From Guyanagaster necrorhizus (taxonomy: Eukaryota > Basidiomycota > Agaricomycetes > Agaricales > Physalacriaceae), in contig NW_025064914.1 in assembly GCF_019112545.1 (NCBI RefSeq), positions 67,415-131,414 of the forward strand: a stretch of DNA of 64,000 nt. The letters are read 5' to 3'. Position 1 is the first letter of the stretch. Every line of letters begins with the position of its first letter. Below, in pieces: positions 1 to 10,504 of the stretch. Under the pieces are notes generated by a model. The model did no database searches, had not been told where the DNA came from, and saw only the letters and a program-made list of their open reading frames with translations. A program made the translations under genes and the position numbers.

Positions 1-307
1 GGTCCTGGTGAAATGTCCGTCAGCGAGGTTAGCTCTGGAACCAAAATCGTAAAAGATGCGGTTACTTGGCGGTGTAGCTGACGACGGGCTGCCCATTCTG
101 CTCGAAGAAGAACTCTGACGCCGAAGTGCTGGCAATGACGGGCGCGCCGACGGCGGGGTTGGCTGCCCACGAGAGTGCGCCATTCAAGGTGGACACAACG
201 AGAGCATCACCTTCAAAGTTGGGGTTGCAACTACCCCGGGCGGCCAAGGGCGACGCGGTAGCCGCAGTGAAGAGGAGGGCAGAGAAGAAGAGGATCTTTG
301 AAGACAT
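1..307 (-). CDS. Small secreted protein, 3' part outside window
   Basis: The ATG is at 307-305. The first exon (307-66) encodes a signal peptide (hydrophobic core FFSALLFTAATA, likely cut after an Ala-Ser or Ala-Ala site) and a short mature region beginning SCNPNFEGDALVV. A TAA appears at 64-62, but a GT donor at 65-64 and a CAG acceptor at 7-5, with CTAAC/CTGAC branch-like motifs between them, define a 61-nt phase-2 intron. Splicing keeps the Lys codon and removes the stop, so the protein continues off the left edge. The CNPNFEG start resembles a group of basidiomycete secreted proteins sometimes annotated as ricin-B/beta-trefoil-like; that link is from memory and weak. A TATA box lies about 100 bp upstream. 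Function unknown. Confidence 0.65.
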
Positions 308-402
308 TGGAAATAAAGTTAAAAATGATTAGTTATCAAGAAGACGAAGAAGATCAAAAGGCTGCAAGTTGAAGATGAAGATGAGAGCGAGGAGAAGGTA
401 TC

Positions 403-409
403 TTTTATA
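403..409 (-). promoter_or_regulatory. TATA box of the left-edge secreted-protein gene
   Basis: TATAAAA read on the minus strand, about 95 bp upstream of the ATG at 307. Position and sequence fit a core promoter element. Confidence 0.5.
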
Positions 410-915
410 GTGATTTCGGGACCAGCTGACGAGGAGGGCATTGTTACTCTGGGTGGTGAGCAATGAATAGGAGGGCTGTACTAAATCGGCATGGGCTGTG
501 AGAGATGACTATTCTAGGACCGACTGTATTCATCCACGGATATGTTTTGCCTCAGCCACGATGCAGGAGTTCTTCCCGACCTTGTTTCAAAGATGACACC
601 CTAAATGCGCCGAAGGCTAAGCAAGGCATAGTTATCCGTTGCTCAGCATGCTGATAGACATCGAAGACGCAGTTCTAGTCAACTTTCAACATCTGAGAAT
701 AGCATCGTCAGCAGCACCCTTCCACAACAATTCGCAGCAACAAGGGAATGGCGGAAGTCTCAGCATTAGAAAGTTATCGTCAAGCCTAGCAAGCGCTAGA
801 TGGTATTCATTAAAATTAGAAGCAATGAACTCCACGGATCATGAACAGGGAATGAATTGTGATAACGATCAAGCCTCTAAACGGTATAGTCTGAAGCAGG
901 CCGTAAACACCAAAG
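410..915. other. Intergenic, with a degenerate dispersed-repeat copy
   Basis: No convincing gene. The plus-strand open frame at 639-947 has no family resemblance and runs into the inverted repeat. Around 756-830 lies a degenerate copy of a repeat that recurs at about 1140, 1385 and 19342: GTCTCAG followed by TATCGTCAAGCC and an ATTAAA-like segment. Confidence 0.4.
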
Positions 916-1673
916 TCTCGAAGACATGCGAAAGCAAAAGGAGATGAACAAGTTTCAGAAGAGCGTACGCAGTTGAATGTCAAGATCCGGCTTGTACACG
1001 TACTATTCTCGAATACACACAGGTTTGCCTCTCAATAAGTTCCCGAAGACGACGGGAGTATCAAACAAATCAATAACTCCTGGGATGAAGAACCGTAAGC
1101 AATGGTCGCTGCATTTCAGATAGCAGGAGAGATTAAATAAGAGTCTCAGAGCTACCTAGGAAAATATCGTCAATCCCAGCGAACCAGGTCGTATGGCAAT
1201 AAGTATTTTTTGGAAATCATTGAAGTGGGTAAGGTAAGCGTAGGAGTCACACGCACCATGGTTGTCGTGCCAACGTCGATAGGTGGGGCTTTGCATTTCA
1301 GGCGGCTATGTCCAGTTCCGCATAAAGGAGCATCTACAAAAACGAGAAGGTGAGCGAAAAGGTCGCAAGACAGCAAGGAGAAAAAGTCTCAGAAAGGAAG
1401 CAAGATATCGTCAAGCCCAGCAAGCCGGGTCAGGCTCATTAAATCAGGTTTGTTTTGGAATCATCGGAGAGAATATGAATTTTTGGGTACGTACCGGTTT
1501 TTTGCAAAATTGGCCATGACGAATGACGGGAGCTATTGAGTACAGTGTGCGGGAAATGGGACGTGGTGGAAAAAGACAAGATGGCAGGCCCTGACGGAGA
1601 AATTTTTTTTTATCTCCGAAGGCCACTAGTCGGCCCGCTGCGGTCACCCGGACCGTGGGCCCTTTCCTCTAAT
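916..1673 (+). repeat. Left arm of a 758-bp inverted repeat
   Basis: This arm is the reverse complement of 2084-2841 over exactly 758 bases. It starts at TCTCGAAGACATGCG and ends at CCTTTCCTCTAAT. Only a handful of differences were seen in the stretches compared base by base, all transitions (for example near 1306, 1325, 1338 and 1420). Both arms carry mirror-image open frames, so these are by-products of the repeat. Two repeat-family units (about 1140-1280 and 1385-1470) lie inside. No target-site duplication is evident outside the arms. Confidence 0.9.
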
Positions 1674-2083
1674 GTACACTCTAATGTACAAGACGCCAGT
1701 CACTGACGTCTTGTACTTTTTTAGAGTGCATGGTCGCCTGGAACAGCCAATGGAAACCCTAATTGTCCGTGTACGCTATGTTAAAGCCTACAGCAATTGC
1801 GGTGATATGGACAAGCCTTGTACTGTACTCCTGTACCTTGAAATACATTCCGTGCAACTTGGGCCAGGGACAAATGGAAACACGGAGAGACTCTTCTCAT
1901 ACCCTAGACTATATATTGAGAAATGCCCGACGGGAGCTTGTTTATCTATGGGGGTCTTAGCGTGTGATATTTGGATAAGTCTTCTTTCATTGCCCTACCT
2001 TGGAAGCCGAAAGGTGATAGATCAGAGTTCACACGGACTGGAGAGCAGGTCCACCAGATCCCAGTCTATTTCTTGTCAATGTT
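1674..2083. repeat. 410-bp spacer between inverted-repeat arms, with nested hairpin
   Basis: Unique spacer of the palindrome. Its left end carries a second hairpin: stem 1677-1695 (CACTCTAATGTACAAGACG) against 1707-1728, with a short loop. CTCTAATGTACA is also directly repeated at the arm/spacer border. The remaining sequence has no recognisable gene; a 138-codon frame starting at 1672 has no family resemblance. Confidence 0.65.
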
Positions 2084-2841
2084 ATTAGAGGAAAGGGCCC
2101 ACGGTCCGGGTGACCGCAGCGGGCCGACTAGTGGCCTTCGGAGATAAAAAAAAATTTCTCCGTCAGGGCCTGCCATCTTGTCTTTTTCCACCACGTCCCA
2201 TTTCCCGCACACTGTACTCAATAGCTCCCGTCATTCGTCATGGCCAATTTTGCAAAAAACCGGTACGTACCCAAAAATTCATATTCTCTCCGATGATTCC
2301 AAAACAAACCTGATTTAATGAGCCTGACCCGGCTTGCCGGGCTTGACGATATCTTGCTTCCTTTCTGAGACTTTTTCTCCTTGCTGTCTTGCGACCTTTT
2401 CGCTCACCTTCTCGTTTTCGTAGATGCTCCTCTATGCGGAACTGGACATAGCCACCTAAAATGCAAAGCCCCACCTATCGACGTTGGCACGACAACCATG
2501 GTGCGTGTGACTCCTACGCTTACCTTACCCACTTCAATGATTTCCAAAAAATACTTATTGCCATACGACCTGGTTCGCTGGGATTGACGATATTTTCCTA
2601 GGTAGCTCTGAGACTCTTATTTAATCTCTCCTGCTATCTGAAATGCAGTGACCATTGCTTACGGTTCTTCATCCCAGGAGTTATTGATTTGTTTGATACT
2701 CCCGTCGTCTTCGGGAACTTATTGAGAGGCAAACCTGTGTGTATTCGAGAATAGTACGTGTACAAGCCGGATCTTGACATTCAACTGCGTACGCTCTTCT
2801 GAAACTTGTTCATCTCCTTTTGCTTTCGCATGTCTTCGAGA
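2084..2841 (-). repeat. Right arm of the 758-bp inverted repeat
   Basis: Reverse complement of 916-1673 with the same length and near-identity. Beyond 2841 the sequences diverge abruptly, and a decayed F-box/LRR-like gene begins on the minus strand. The two arms would form a long hairpin if transcribed through. Confidence 0.9.
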
Positions 2842-3700
2842 AGACTCCTGCTCCTGAGCAACGACATATCACGCTCTATCTGTAGCTTCCACCCAGGTTC
2901 ATAGAATTCAGCGGGAAGTCCGCCACAGTACTATCCATCTTTGGCACTCATGGCTGTGCCCATTGTGGATTCTTACTCTGACCCCAAAAAGAGGGCACGG
3001 GAAACTGGTCGGTGCAAGCATCCAGCACTCGATAATCTAGGGTTGTTCTAATCCCTCTCTCCTCTATGGCGTACGTAGCCGGTCAAAATATAGCATTAAC
3101 TGTTAGATCTCGCACAGTCGGTGTATGTGATAGCACTTTGAAGTATACAGGGTTTAGAACCATCTCGGAGTCGGGAACTATTACCACCACATGGAGTGAT
3201 ACCAGATGTCTATGATGACGAAGTTCGAGTGGTTGGCCAGCTTCAAGTTCAAGAATATTCATAGAGTTAGTAACAAAGCACGTTTCTTATAGTTTAGACT
3301 TTCACCAGGATAAGAGTTCGCCTGGATCGAAGGATGCTCGAGGTTATGCTTCGTGACATCGAAGAGTTTCTGCGTCATGACATTCATGGACTCGGAGATT
3401 CCGGACTGAATAGCCAGTCGCCGAAGATGATGAAGATTGAAGAAAGATGGTGGATAATTTAACATCAGCGGAAGGGCAGGGACTAACCCTCCCCCCACTA
3501 TTGATGATTTCGAGGGATTCCAAGATCAGAAGCTTGCGTCGAGAGGATAGAAGTATAATTAAGGACAAAATTCTTCACAGAGAATGCAACGGGGTCGAAT
3601 ATAGGCATAAGCTCGCTGGGTAATATGAGATAAACACTGAAGTATGTAGTGTTGTGAGTCCCGGTAAACGCAGAGCCTAGAGAAAGCACGTCTTGGAATG
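2842..3700 (-). pseudogene. Decayed F-box/LRR-like protein gene
   Basis: Minus-strand frames between about 3690 and 2850 give leucine-rich, F-box-protein-like pieces broken by stops and frame changes: one with ILSTQASDLGI, the next with PPSFFNLHHLRRLAIQSG, and a third around 3258-3070 with LVSLHVVVIVPDSEMVLNP and HTPTVRDLTVN. The spacing and LxxLxV patterns are those of basidiomycete F-box/leucine-rich-repeat proteins, but no full frame or credible intron set restores it. It stops at the border of the inverted repeat, which may have truncated it. Family assignment is an inference from pattern. Confidence 0.4.
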
Positions 3701-3972
3701 CTTATTCAGTGAACTCAAGCGGTCGCTGTACCAACGCCTGCCAAATCAATACGTTTCAAAAATCGAAACTTGGGTATGATCGACAGAATCATTAGATCAT
3801 GCGATAGGACGTCAAATCCTGGCTGAAATGCAAAGACGCCGAACGTTGTTGTTACAAGGGGTGGTATATCGGGAAATTCGGCCAGAAGGCCGTGAAGTTG
3901 TCTGCAAGTGTTTCATGCGATCCTCAGATCCGCCGGGGGGGCGTTTCCCTATGATTAACAACATATCTGAGC

Positions 3973-5719
3973 TCATGAGAAAAAAAAAGGATACGAAAAA
4001 AAAACCAGGGCGTACTCGAAAGTCGGTGGAAGTTTCCCAGCTGAGAAGGCAGGCCTTCGCGCTTCGGCAGGTTGACACTCCGCCGGTCCTAGAAGTCGCC
4101 AACGTCCAGAAAACCCAGAATATGACATTAGGGCTCGACGGGGACCGAGCATAGGCATATCCTGCGAATCTGAACTTGCTTTGAGCCTGCTTTCAAGCTC
4201 ATGGGATCCCGTTGGGGCAGAGGATAGAAGCAAGACCTCGATGTCAGCGCCATGACACTTTGCATCAATGGAATCCTCATGATCATTCACCTCGACCACT
4301 TCGGATTCATCCAACACATCCTCCTCCACAGTACGAACAACATTGTCGTCCGGGTCCTCGGCCATTTCTTCTAGTGTCTCCATGGTAGCCTTCGACATCC
4401 CTTCATAGACTTTTATCGAAATACTTTCTGCAGTGCGCATTCCGTGCAGCGCATGCTGCCAGTCGGTGGGTAAACATTCTTGGAACCATCGTGTGTTGGC
4501 TGGGCCCCATGCATCCCACTCAACAGAAGTCATATTAGTGGGCGTGGGGTTGTGAGGTCGCGATGCATCCAAAAACTTAGTCGAGTATGACGAGAAGAAA
4601 AAAGTGTCCGTAGTCCGACCTGACATTCAGGGGGCTGTGTTTTCTTGCACAGGTCCAGAATTGAATGTGGCTTCTTTTCAAGGAAAAGGTTGACGTGGAA
4701 GGAGAATACAAAAGAATGTACGCGATGGCGGGCAGGATCAGGAGATTGTTCAAGGATGTAGATGCAGCAGGCCAGGATACGGTCTGCTAGTGATAGATGA
4801 TAGAAGCTGTTGATGACGTTGCTATTGACGCTGGGCTGGATGCGGGGGATGTATCCTGGGGATGGGTTTCGACTCAACGAGCAATGCCAGAAGGAGAATC
4901 CTCCAGACAACTCCGGAAACGAAAACGATCCCAGCAGAACCGGTGGAAGGGAAGAGCCCGTCGGGGTGTCGAACTGGTAGACTTCCGATGACTATCTTGA
5001 CCGTGAGCTTAAAAAAGACAGAGGACACACCGGACTTACGCAAAATCCTGAGGCGGGATGCCAGGCTTCAATAGTATTCATTTCTTTCATCAAAAAGCCG
5101 ATCAGATCGCCGGATATCTGAACACGGATGGCGCCTATGGAGTTTGAAAGTGGCATTGAGACCAGATCCTTGGGGAAGCAAGGGAGAATGGGTGCGGCAG
5201 CTTTCGGGTAGGGATCATTTTCTGAAAGGGTACGAAGATGGACCTCGAAGACGAACTTAGATCTAAGCAAAAATGGATGAGCTTGTAAATGAACAATAAG
5301 GGCTATCAAACCACCTACTCGGCAGGCGCTCGAGTGACTAATACTAAGAGATCCTGTGAGGGATCAATTGTGAAGTCCAGGATACCGATGTTTTCGAATG
5401 CATGAGTCCACATTCTGTAATCTTCTCCTGGGTCACACCCGGAGAAAGGCAGTTCAAAGAAGGAAATAGCCGGGATAGCCTCGCGTTTCCCGTGCTCTCT
5501 TCCGTTCCTGTAAATCCCTCCAACGAACTCATAGATAGACGCTACAGAGGGCAGGTCAAGCTGGTAGTAGCGCTTCCAGGTGATACTTTGCCACGATTGT
5601 TCCCGGTCGCGAAGGCTATTCAGGCGCTTAACGAAAGGGTACAAAGTGGAGTCCTCAGGATTGGATTCCATGCGATATTTAGCAAGCTCGACAGTGAACT
5701 GAAGTCGAGATGACTGCAT
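3973..5719 (-). CDS. F-box-family-like protein lacking the F-box
   Basis: Four exons close in frame: 5719-5319, 5262-5040, 4973-4620 and 4575-3973 (526 aa). The introns are 56, 66 and 44 nt; the last junction is the least certain. The first exon matches the region that normally follows the F-box in a large basidiomycete family (SRLQFTVELA, then YEFVGGIYRNG, then LDFTIDPSQDLLVLV). Later landmarks are VHLRTLSENDPYP, FYHLSLADRILACCIY and EWDAWGPANTRWF. The region upstream of 5719 does not encode an F-box, so the protein either starts truncated or has lost this domain. Without it, SCF/ubiquitin function would be doubtful. The C-terminal 120 residues are acidic, then low in recognisable features. 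Confidence 0.5.
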
Positions 5720-6045
5720 TATTATTCGATGAATATGGGTGTTTATCTGAGAAAAATGATTTCAGAACGACTGGATATAGATATTACTCAGCATACTAGG
5801 AGACATTTCAGCAGGTCTCGGCTTTTCCGAACCAACGATGTACCCTTCTGAACGCCTCAAATAGAATACGTAATTTTTCTTCACACAATTGCAGGACATC
5901 ATACAAATGAAGTGCCATCCTGCGCATAAGTAATCCCAAAGTAAAAAGGGCAGATCGACTTTTTGACGTCCTTCGGGTTCTAGCCGTTTTTCAGCGGAGT
6001 GTGGAGGTACTAATTAATGCCGACCGCAGAATCAGTTTTAAGATG
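5720..6045. other. Intergenic, no gene seen
   Basis: AT-rich spacer between the truncated F-box-family gene and the MITE-like element. I examined it for an F-box-encoding exon belonging to the downstream minus-strand gene and found none. Confidence 0.4.
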
Positions 6046-6649
6046 CAGTCAACTCTGTAATAACCCATACCCCTCTGTCGACGCTCAAAGGTATGGGTTA
6101 TCGCAGAGTATGGGGTTCTAGAGAGGTGATTATAGGGCATCCCATAGTACCAGTAGCAGCATTATATGTATTTAACAAGGAAATATCTCTGAGCAAAAAA
6201 ATTGATTTTGGTATCCCACATGTTCTGCACATCGTCGTGCCTGCCAAAAGAAGCAACCGTCTCCAGTTGTCGTGCAAAGATGCTATCCATCTCCGTGACA
6301 TGATTTTGGATAGTCATCATGGCTTGAAGAGTCTCCACCGGTTCCGAGTCTGTGTCATATCAGATGTGACATTGATGTCTCCTAGGCTCTTAGCCCCATG
6401 TACGGAATTTTGCGCGTGCCGGGCTGCTGTTGAACTGTTTTGGGGTGACCCTGACATCTTCGTGGCCCACTGCACAGCCGGGAGGTTAAATATGTGCTGT
6501 TACAAGGGTGATAACTTGCGTAACCTTCATATTTGAGTGAATGGGTTATGGACCTCATTTTCCTGCAAACCAAGTCGGTTGACGCTCCAAGCTATGGGTT
6601 ATAACAGAGTACGGGTTTATACAGGTATGGCTTATTACAGAGTTGACTG
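6046..6649. mobile_element. MITE-like element with pogo/Tc1-type termini
   Basis: A 604-bp element bounded by near-perfect terminal inverted repeats of about 28 bp. The left end starts CAGTCAACTCTGTAATAA, and the reverse complement of the right end starts identically, differing from the left end at one base in the next eight. The sequence beside the right end is TA and beside the left end TG, so a TA target duplication with one transition is possible. Further copies of the motif CTCTGT-TATAACCCATA lie just inside both ends (about 6085-6115 and 6595-6630), as sub-terminal transposase sites often do. CAGT-starting termini and TA targets fit pogo/Tigger-type elements. An internal 147-codon frame shows no transposase motif, so the element looks non-autonomous. 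Confidence 0.65.
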
Positions 6650-7403
6650 TAAATAAATTTACCATGGTCAGTTCATTGCTCAATGACAGCTCTACCATTG
6701 AGCCAAGGATAAAGAAATAAAAAAGTCGGGCACTGCAAGCAGTTGACGTTCAAATTTGACTTGAAAACCTATAGCGACAGAAAGAGTAAGTACTACCGAA
6801 TAGGAACCTATGCAGCTATGCCTACGTCCCAAATCTTTCCCTTCCGATTCGGAGCAATTCAAATGATCTCGATCAGGTTTGAGTATGACATTTGCGCAAG
6901 GCGGCACCGAAGAATCATATGCCTAAAGATTGGCCCGAGGTATCCGCTTCACGGTTAAGCTTTTAATTTGGGATCAAGCGTATAGCAAACCGTGACCCAT
7001 AGCAAATCATTTGAAAAAGAAACCAGCCCGCCGTTCGACATCCATTGCGGCGTAACACATGTTTTGGAACTCGCTGAGCGTCGGCGTTTCCAAGTCTTTA
7101 ATCGAAGAGCAAGTAGGTAATTACTTGTTGACTATGAGCCTTCTACTTTGGACACTGCCGTCCGACTCGCAAAAAGGGTCCCGGCGTTAGTGGGTAAATC
7201 TTCCCTTGCAATCAGTCGGCGATCCGGTACAGCCGTACCGGGTAAAGTGCGTACTGATGGTATCAAAATTCCCTTGCGGCTAATTACCTACGGTGAGGTT
7301 CATGCAAGGTGTCAACCACGATGCGTGAATATTTAAAGGAGGAAGGTCTATACGGAGTTGAATTGAAGCAAGCGTTTCCTCTCTCTACTCAGAAACGAAC
7401 GAA
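6650..7403. other. Intergenic, nothing recognised
   Basis: No frame with family resemblance and no RNA gene seen. It serves as the upstream region of the SDR gene that starts at 7404; no clear TATA box is visible. Confidence 0.35.
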
Positions 7404-8399
7404 ATGGGCCTTGACTTGTACTTGAACGGCGTTGCTCTCGTTGTTGGTGCTGGTGGGTCCTCTTTGCCAATCTTTGCGTGTCGTACAGTTCGATGTAACG
7501 AGCGACCTAGGCTCCGGTATGGGTCGTGCCACAGCTCTGGCTTTCGCAGAGGCTGGGGTCCGTGGCCTGATTTTTGCCGATATCAGGGACAAAGCCGCCG
7601 CTGAAGTCGCTGAGGAAGCCAAGGCGGTCGCGTCCGACTCCCAATTCGAATCCTTCGTTATCCAGGTCGACATGGGTGACGAAGAGTCCGTGAAGAATCT
7701 CATGGCCAAGTCAGTCGAGAAATTTGGACGTGTGGATTATTGCGCAAACATCGCTGGTGTAAGTCCTGTTTTTGACTACTCTTAAGAGGACTTCATTGAT
7801 TTGGCGCACAGTCATTTGGTAGAGAGAGGAAGCCGTTCGCCGAGACCCCGACGGAGGAGTGGTTGGCGATCCAACAGACCAACATTAACGGTGTCTTCTT
7901 CCTCGTCAAGGAGCAGATCAAGATCATGGAAAAGCAGGAGCGTCTCGTGACGCCATTGACTTCAGAAGCACGCCCAGCAGAACGGGGCAGCATCGTTGTG
8001 CTGTCCTCCGCTGCCGCCGTGATCGCTGTCCCCGAAGGTGGTGCTTACACCCACACCAAATTCGCCACGAACGGTCTGACCAAGGCAGCTGGTAAGTGAA
8101 CCATTCCATTCGAATGATATCCACTGATCCACTGGTTTCGTGCAGCCCAGGACCACGGAAAGAATGGTATCCGCATTAACGCGATTCTCCCTGGGTATAT
8201 CTTTACGCCGGGTTTGGCTGCATTCCCTGGTGCAACTCCGGAGACGGCCCAGAGGATTCTTGATAACAATGCGCTCCATAGATTTGGAGAGCCGAGGGAG
8301 ATTGGCGATATGGTAGCGATCTTGAGCAGCCCCAGGAACAGCTACATGATTGGCGCCAGCATTCTTATTGATGGCGGCCAGACTATCACTGCCGAGTAG
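7404..8399 (+). CDS. Short-chain dehydrogenase/reductase (SDR)
   Basis: Four exons: 7404-7452, 7511-7758, 7812-8091 and 8146-8399. Introns are 58, 53 and 54 nt, and the first splits the dinucleotide-binding motif, which reads GAGSGMG after splicing (Gly-rich TGxxxGxG-type). Further SDR landmarks are NIAGV (NNAG position), the catalytic Ser of VLSSAAA, and the YTHTK pair (YxxxK) about 13 residues later, then INAILPGYIFTPG. The length (about 276 aa) is usual for a classical SDR that oxidises or reduces alcohol/keto substrates with NAD(P)H in the cytosol. The substrate cannot be inferred. The ATG at 7404 places the Gly motif at the expected N-terminal position. Confidence 0.9.
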
Positions 8400-9226
8400 A
8401 TTGGCGAGCCACTTAATATTGTTAGACCCGCATATCTGTACTATTAATCACATAATGACCAAAACTTGAACATGATGCGTACACGTTTTCTGGGGATCAT
8501 ATCTTGGATCATGCATAAGACGCAAATAGACAGAGGATTGAGAAGAAGCTCGTTGAAAGGGCCACCCCAATCCCTTTCAGGGTGCAACCTCAATCACATG
8601 TATACGGTCTGGCAGACAAACTGAAGCTAGATGCTTTACTCGTCGGTTCATTAGAATAAGGCTTAGGCTTACTGGTGTTGAAAATGTAATTCCGTACGAT
8701 ATCCATTTTGAAGACACGACGAACCGAGAGCAACTCTGTGCGACAATCACAGCAATGCGTCTCCGTGTCGTCGGTGCCTTCAGGTTACCTCATGCAGGAA
8801 AGTTGTACATTCCGTGATTGCAGTGAACACCGAGTATCGCGTCTCCGTAGTCGGACTGAGGGTCGAGCTTGTCAATCCCGTAAGTAAAGGAACGGACTCC
8901 GCAGCAGATATGCGGATCGGTGGTCTAATGGAGGTTGGGGTAACGGCCGTAAGCTCATTCCATTGGACAGGAGGATCGGCCCGACTAGCCACCAAACTTT
9001 TTTTGTGTGTCGGTTATGTAATTCCGCAACTTGTTGTCATCACACCTCGGGCTTACTAGTACGCGAAAACTTCCTACGGACCACGGTTGACGCTTACCCT
9101 TTGCGTGACGACTTGCGGTATGTTTTGCTGGCGATATTTGATGTGACTCGGGTTCGCCAATGCCAATCATAAATAATACGACGTTTGCTGGTTAACTAAG
9201 GTCATTGGGTCCTCCTTTGATTCACC
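8400..9226. other. Intergenic, no gene recognised
   Basis: Short overlapping open frames occur on both strands around 8780-9170, but none resembles a known family and none has a supported splice pattern. No RNA gene or repeat was recognised. Confidence 0.4.
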
Positions 9227-10504
9227 ATGGTTAAGCATACTCGTGTCGTAAAGATCACCCCTTGGGAAATCGTAGGTATCTACCTCGTCTTTGCCACTCT
9301 GCGTACGTTATTTCCCTTCTTTTTATTTGATGGTACAATAATTCCATTTTGATAGCATTTAAGGTTCTCTACAGGCTCCTGTTTTCGCCATGGGACAAAG
9401 CCGCCAGAGACAAGACCTGGAGACGTGTAATCAGCCACTACAGCGTACACTACCTTACCCACTTGAACATCGCTCAGCTCCAGTACGTTTTCGGTAACTC
9501 GTACGACGTCTATGTTGGCTACACAAAGAAAATTGGCGTCCCCATGGACATTGAAGAACTCGACCTCGGTGCCAAGATCATGTGGGTTGGCCCCAAGAAC
9601 CCCAAACGCGTCAACATTTTCCTCCACGGTCAGTGTTTGAATTTTTCCAAGAACATCCGTTTTTCTTATCCCTTGTTTTCAGGTGGTGCTTTCCTCGTCC
9701 ATGCCCCCGCTGAAGGCTATCCTTTCTGGCGATGGATGCAAGGCCAGTTGAAGAACAGGGGTCTCGATGTCGGCTTGTGTGCCTTGTCATACGGTACGAC
9801 TTTCTACTTTCCAGTCTTTTCTTTAGTTGATGATCATCTCCATAGCTCTCCACCCTGAGGGCGACTACCCCCTGCCTCTTCGCCAGCTCGTTGTCATGCT
9901 CAACCATCTCATTGCCAGTGGCGTTCCTCCCGAAGGTATCACCATGGTTGGTGAGTCCGCCGGTTCCAACCTGATCCTCATGCTGCTGTCGCACATGCTC
10001 CACCCCATTCCTGGTGTCGAACCTTTCGTCCTACCCCCCGGCACCAAACTCGGCGGCGGCTACCTTCTCTCGCCCTGGATCTCCGTCGGCGGCACCGACG
10101 TCCCCAACTCGTTCGAAGAGAACAACCACACCGACATCACCAGTGCTGACACCCTCCGGGAATGGGGCGCTCCCATCCTCAAGGCTGTTCCCCGGTCCCA
10201 GATCCCGTACATGGAGGCGTCACATGCTCCCAACGGCTGGTTCGATGGTGCAGAGAACCTGATCAACAAGCTCCTCATCACCGTCGGTGAGTTCGAGCCG
10301 CTGAGGGACTCCATCGTCACCTTGTATGAGAAGCACTTCAAGTCGTGGCCCAAGGATCGCGTTACGTACTGCTACCAGCCGGGTGGTAACCACAACGACC
10401 CGTACTACGACTTCTTCTGGGGCGCGAACCCCTCCGAGTTCGCCAGCAGCTTGACTCCCACTGTCGTCCAATGGATGTACGATGTCCACTCGCAGGTCAA
10501 CTAA
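9227..10504 (+). CDS. Alpha/beta hydrolase (HSL/fold-3 type esterase)
   Basis: Four exons: 9227-9302, 9356-9628, 9683-9793 and 9846-10504 (372 aa, frame closed). A hydrophobic N-terminal segment (IVGIYLVFATLPF) may anchor the protein in a membrane. Family motifs are the oxyanion-hole HGGAF created across the second intron, the nucleophile elbow GESAGSN, an Asp in the FEPLRDS segment, and the catalytic His in GGNHNDPYYD. These define the hormone-sensitive-lipase-like or carboxylesterase group hydrolysing ester substrates. The physiological substrate is unknown. It lies 0.8 kb downstream of the SDR gene on the same strand; co-regulation is not shown. Confidence 0.9.

Noticed and set aside
1170..2587. 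Pairs of identical open frames on opposite strands (for example 1170-1376 minus and 2381-2587 plus)
   Set aside because: They are mirror images created by the inverted repeat; no family motif, and both strands are equally open.
3828..4154. Plus-strand 108-codon frame
   Set aside because: It mainly overlaps the last exon of the minus-strand F-box-family gene antisense and shows no motif.
7404..10504. SDR plus hydrolase as a secondary-metabolite cluster
   Set aside because: Only two generic enzymes are adjacent; there is no core synthase, P450, transporter or regulator nearby.
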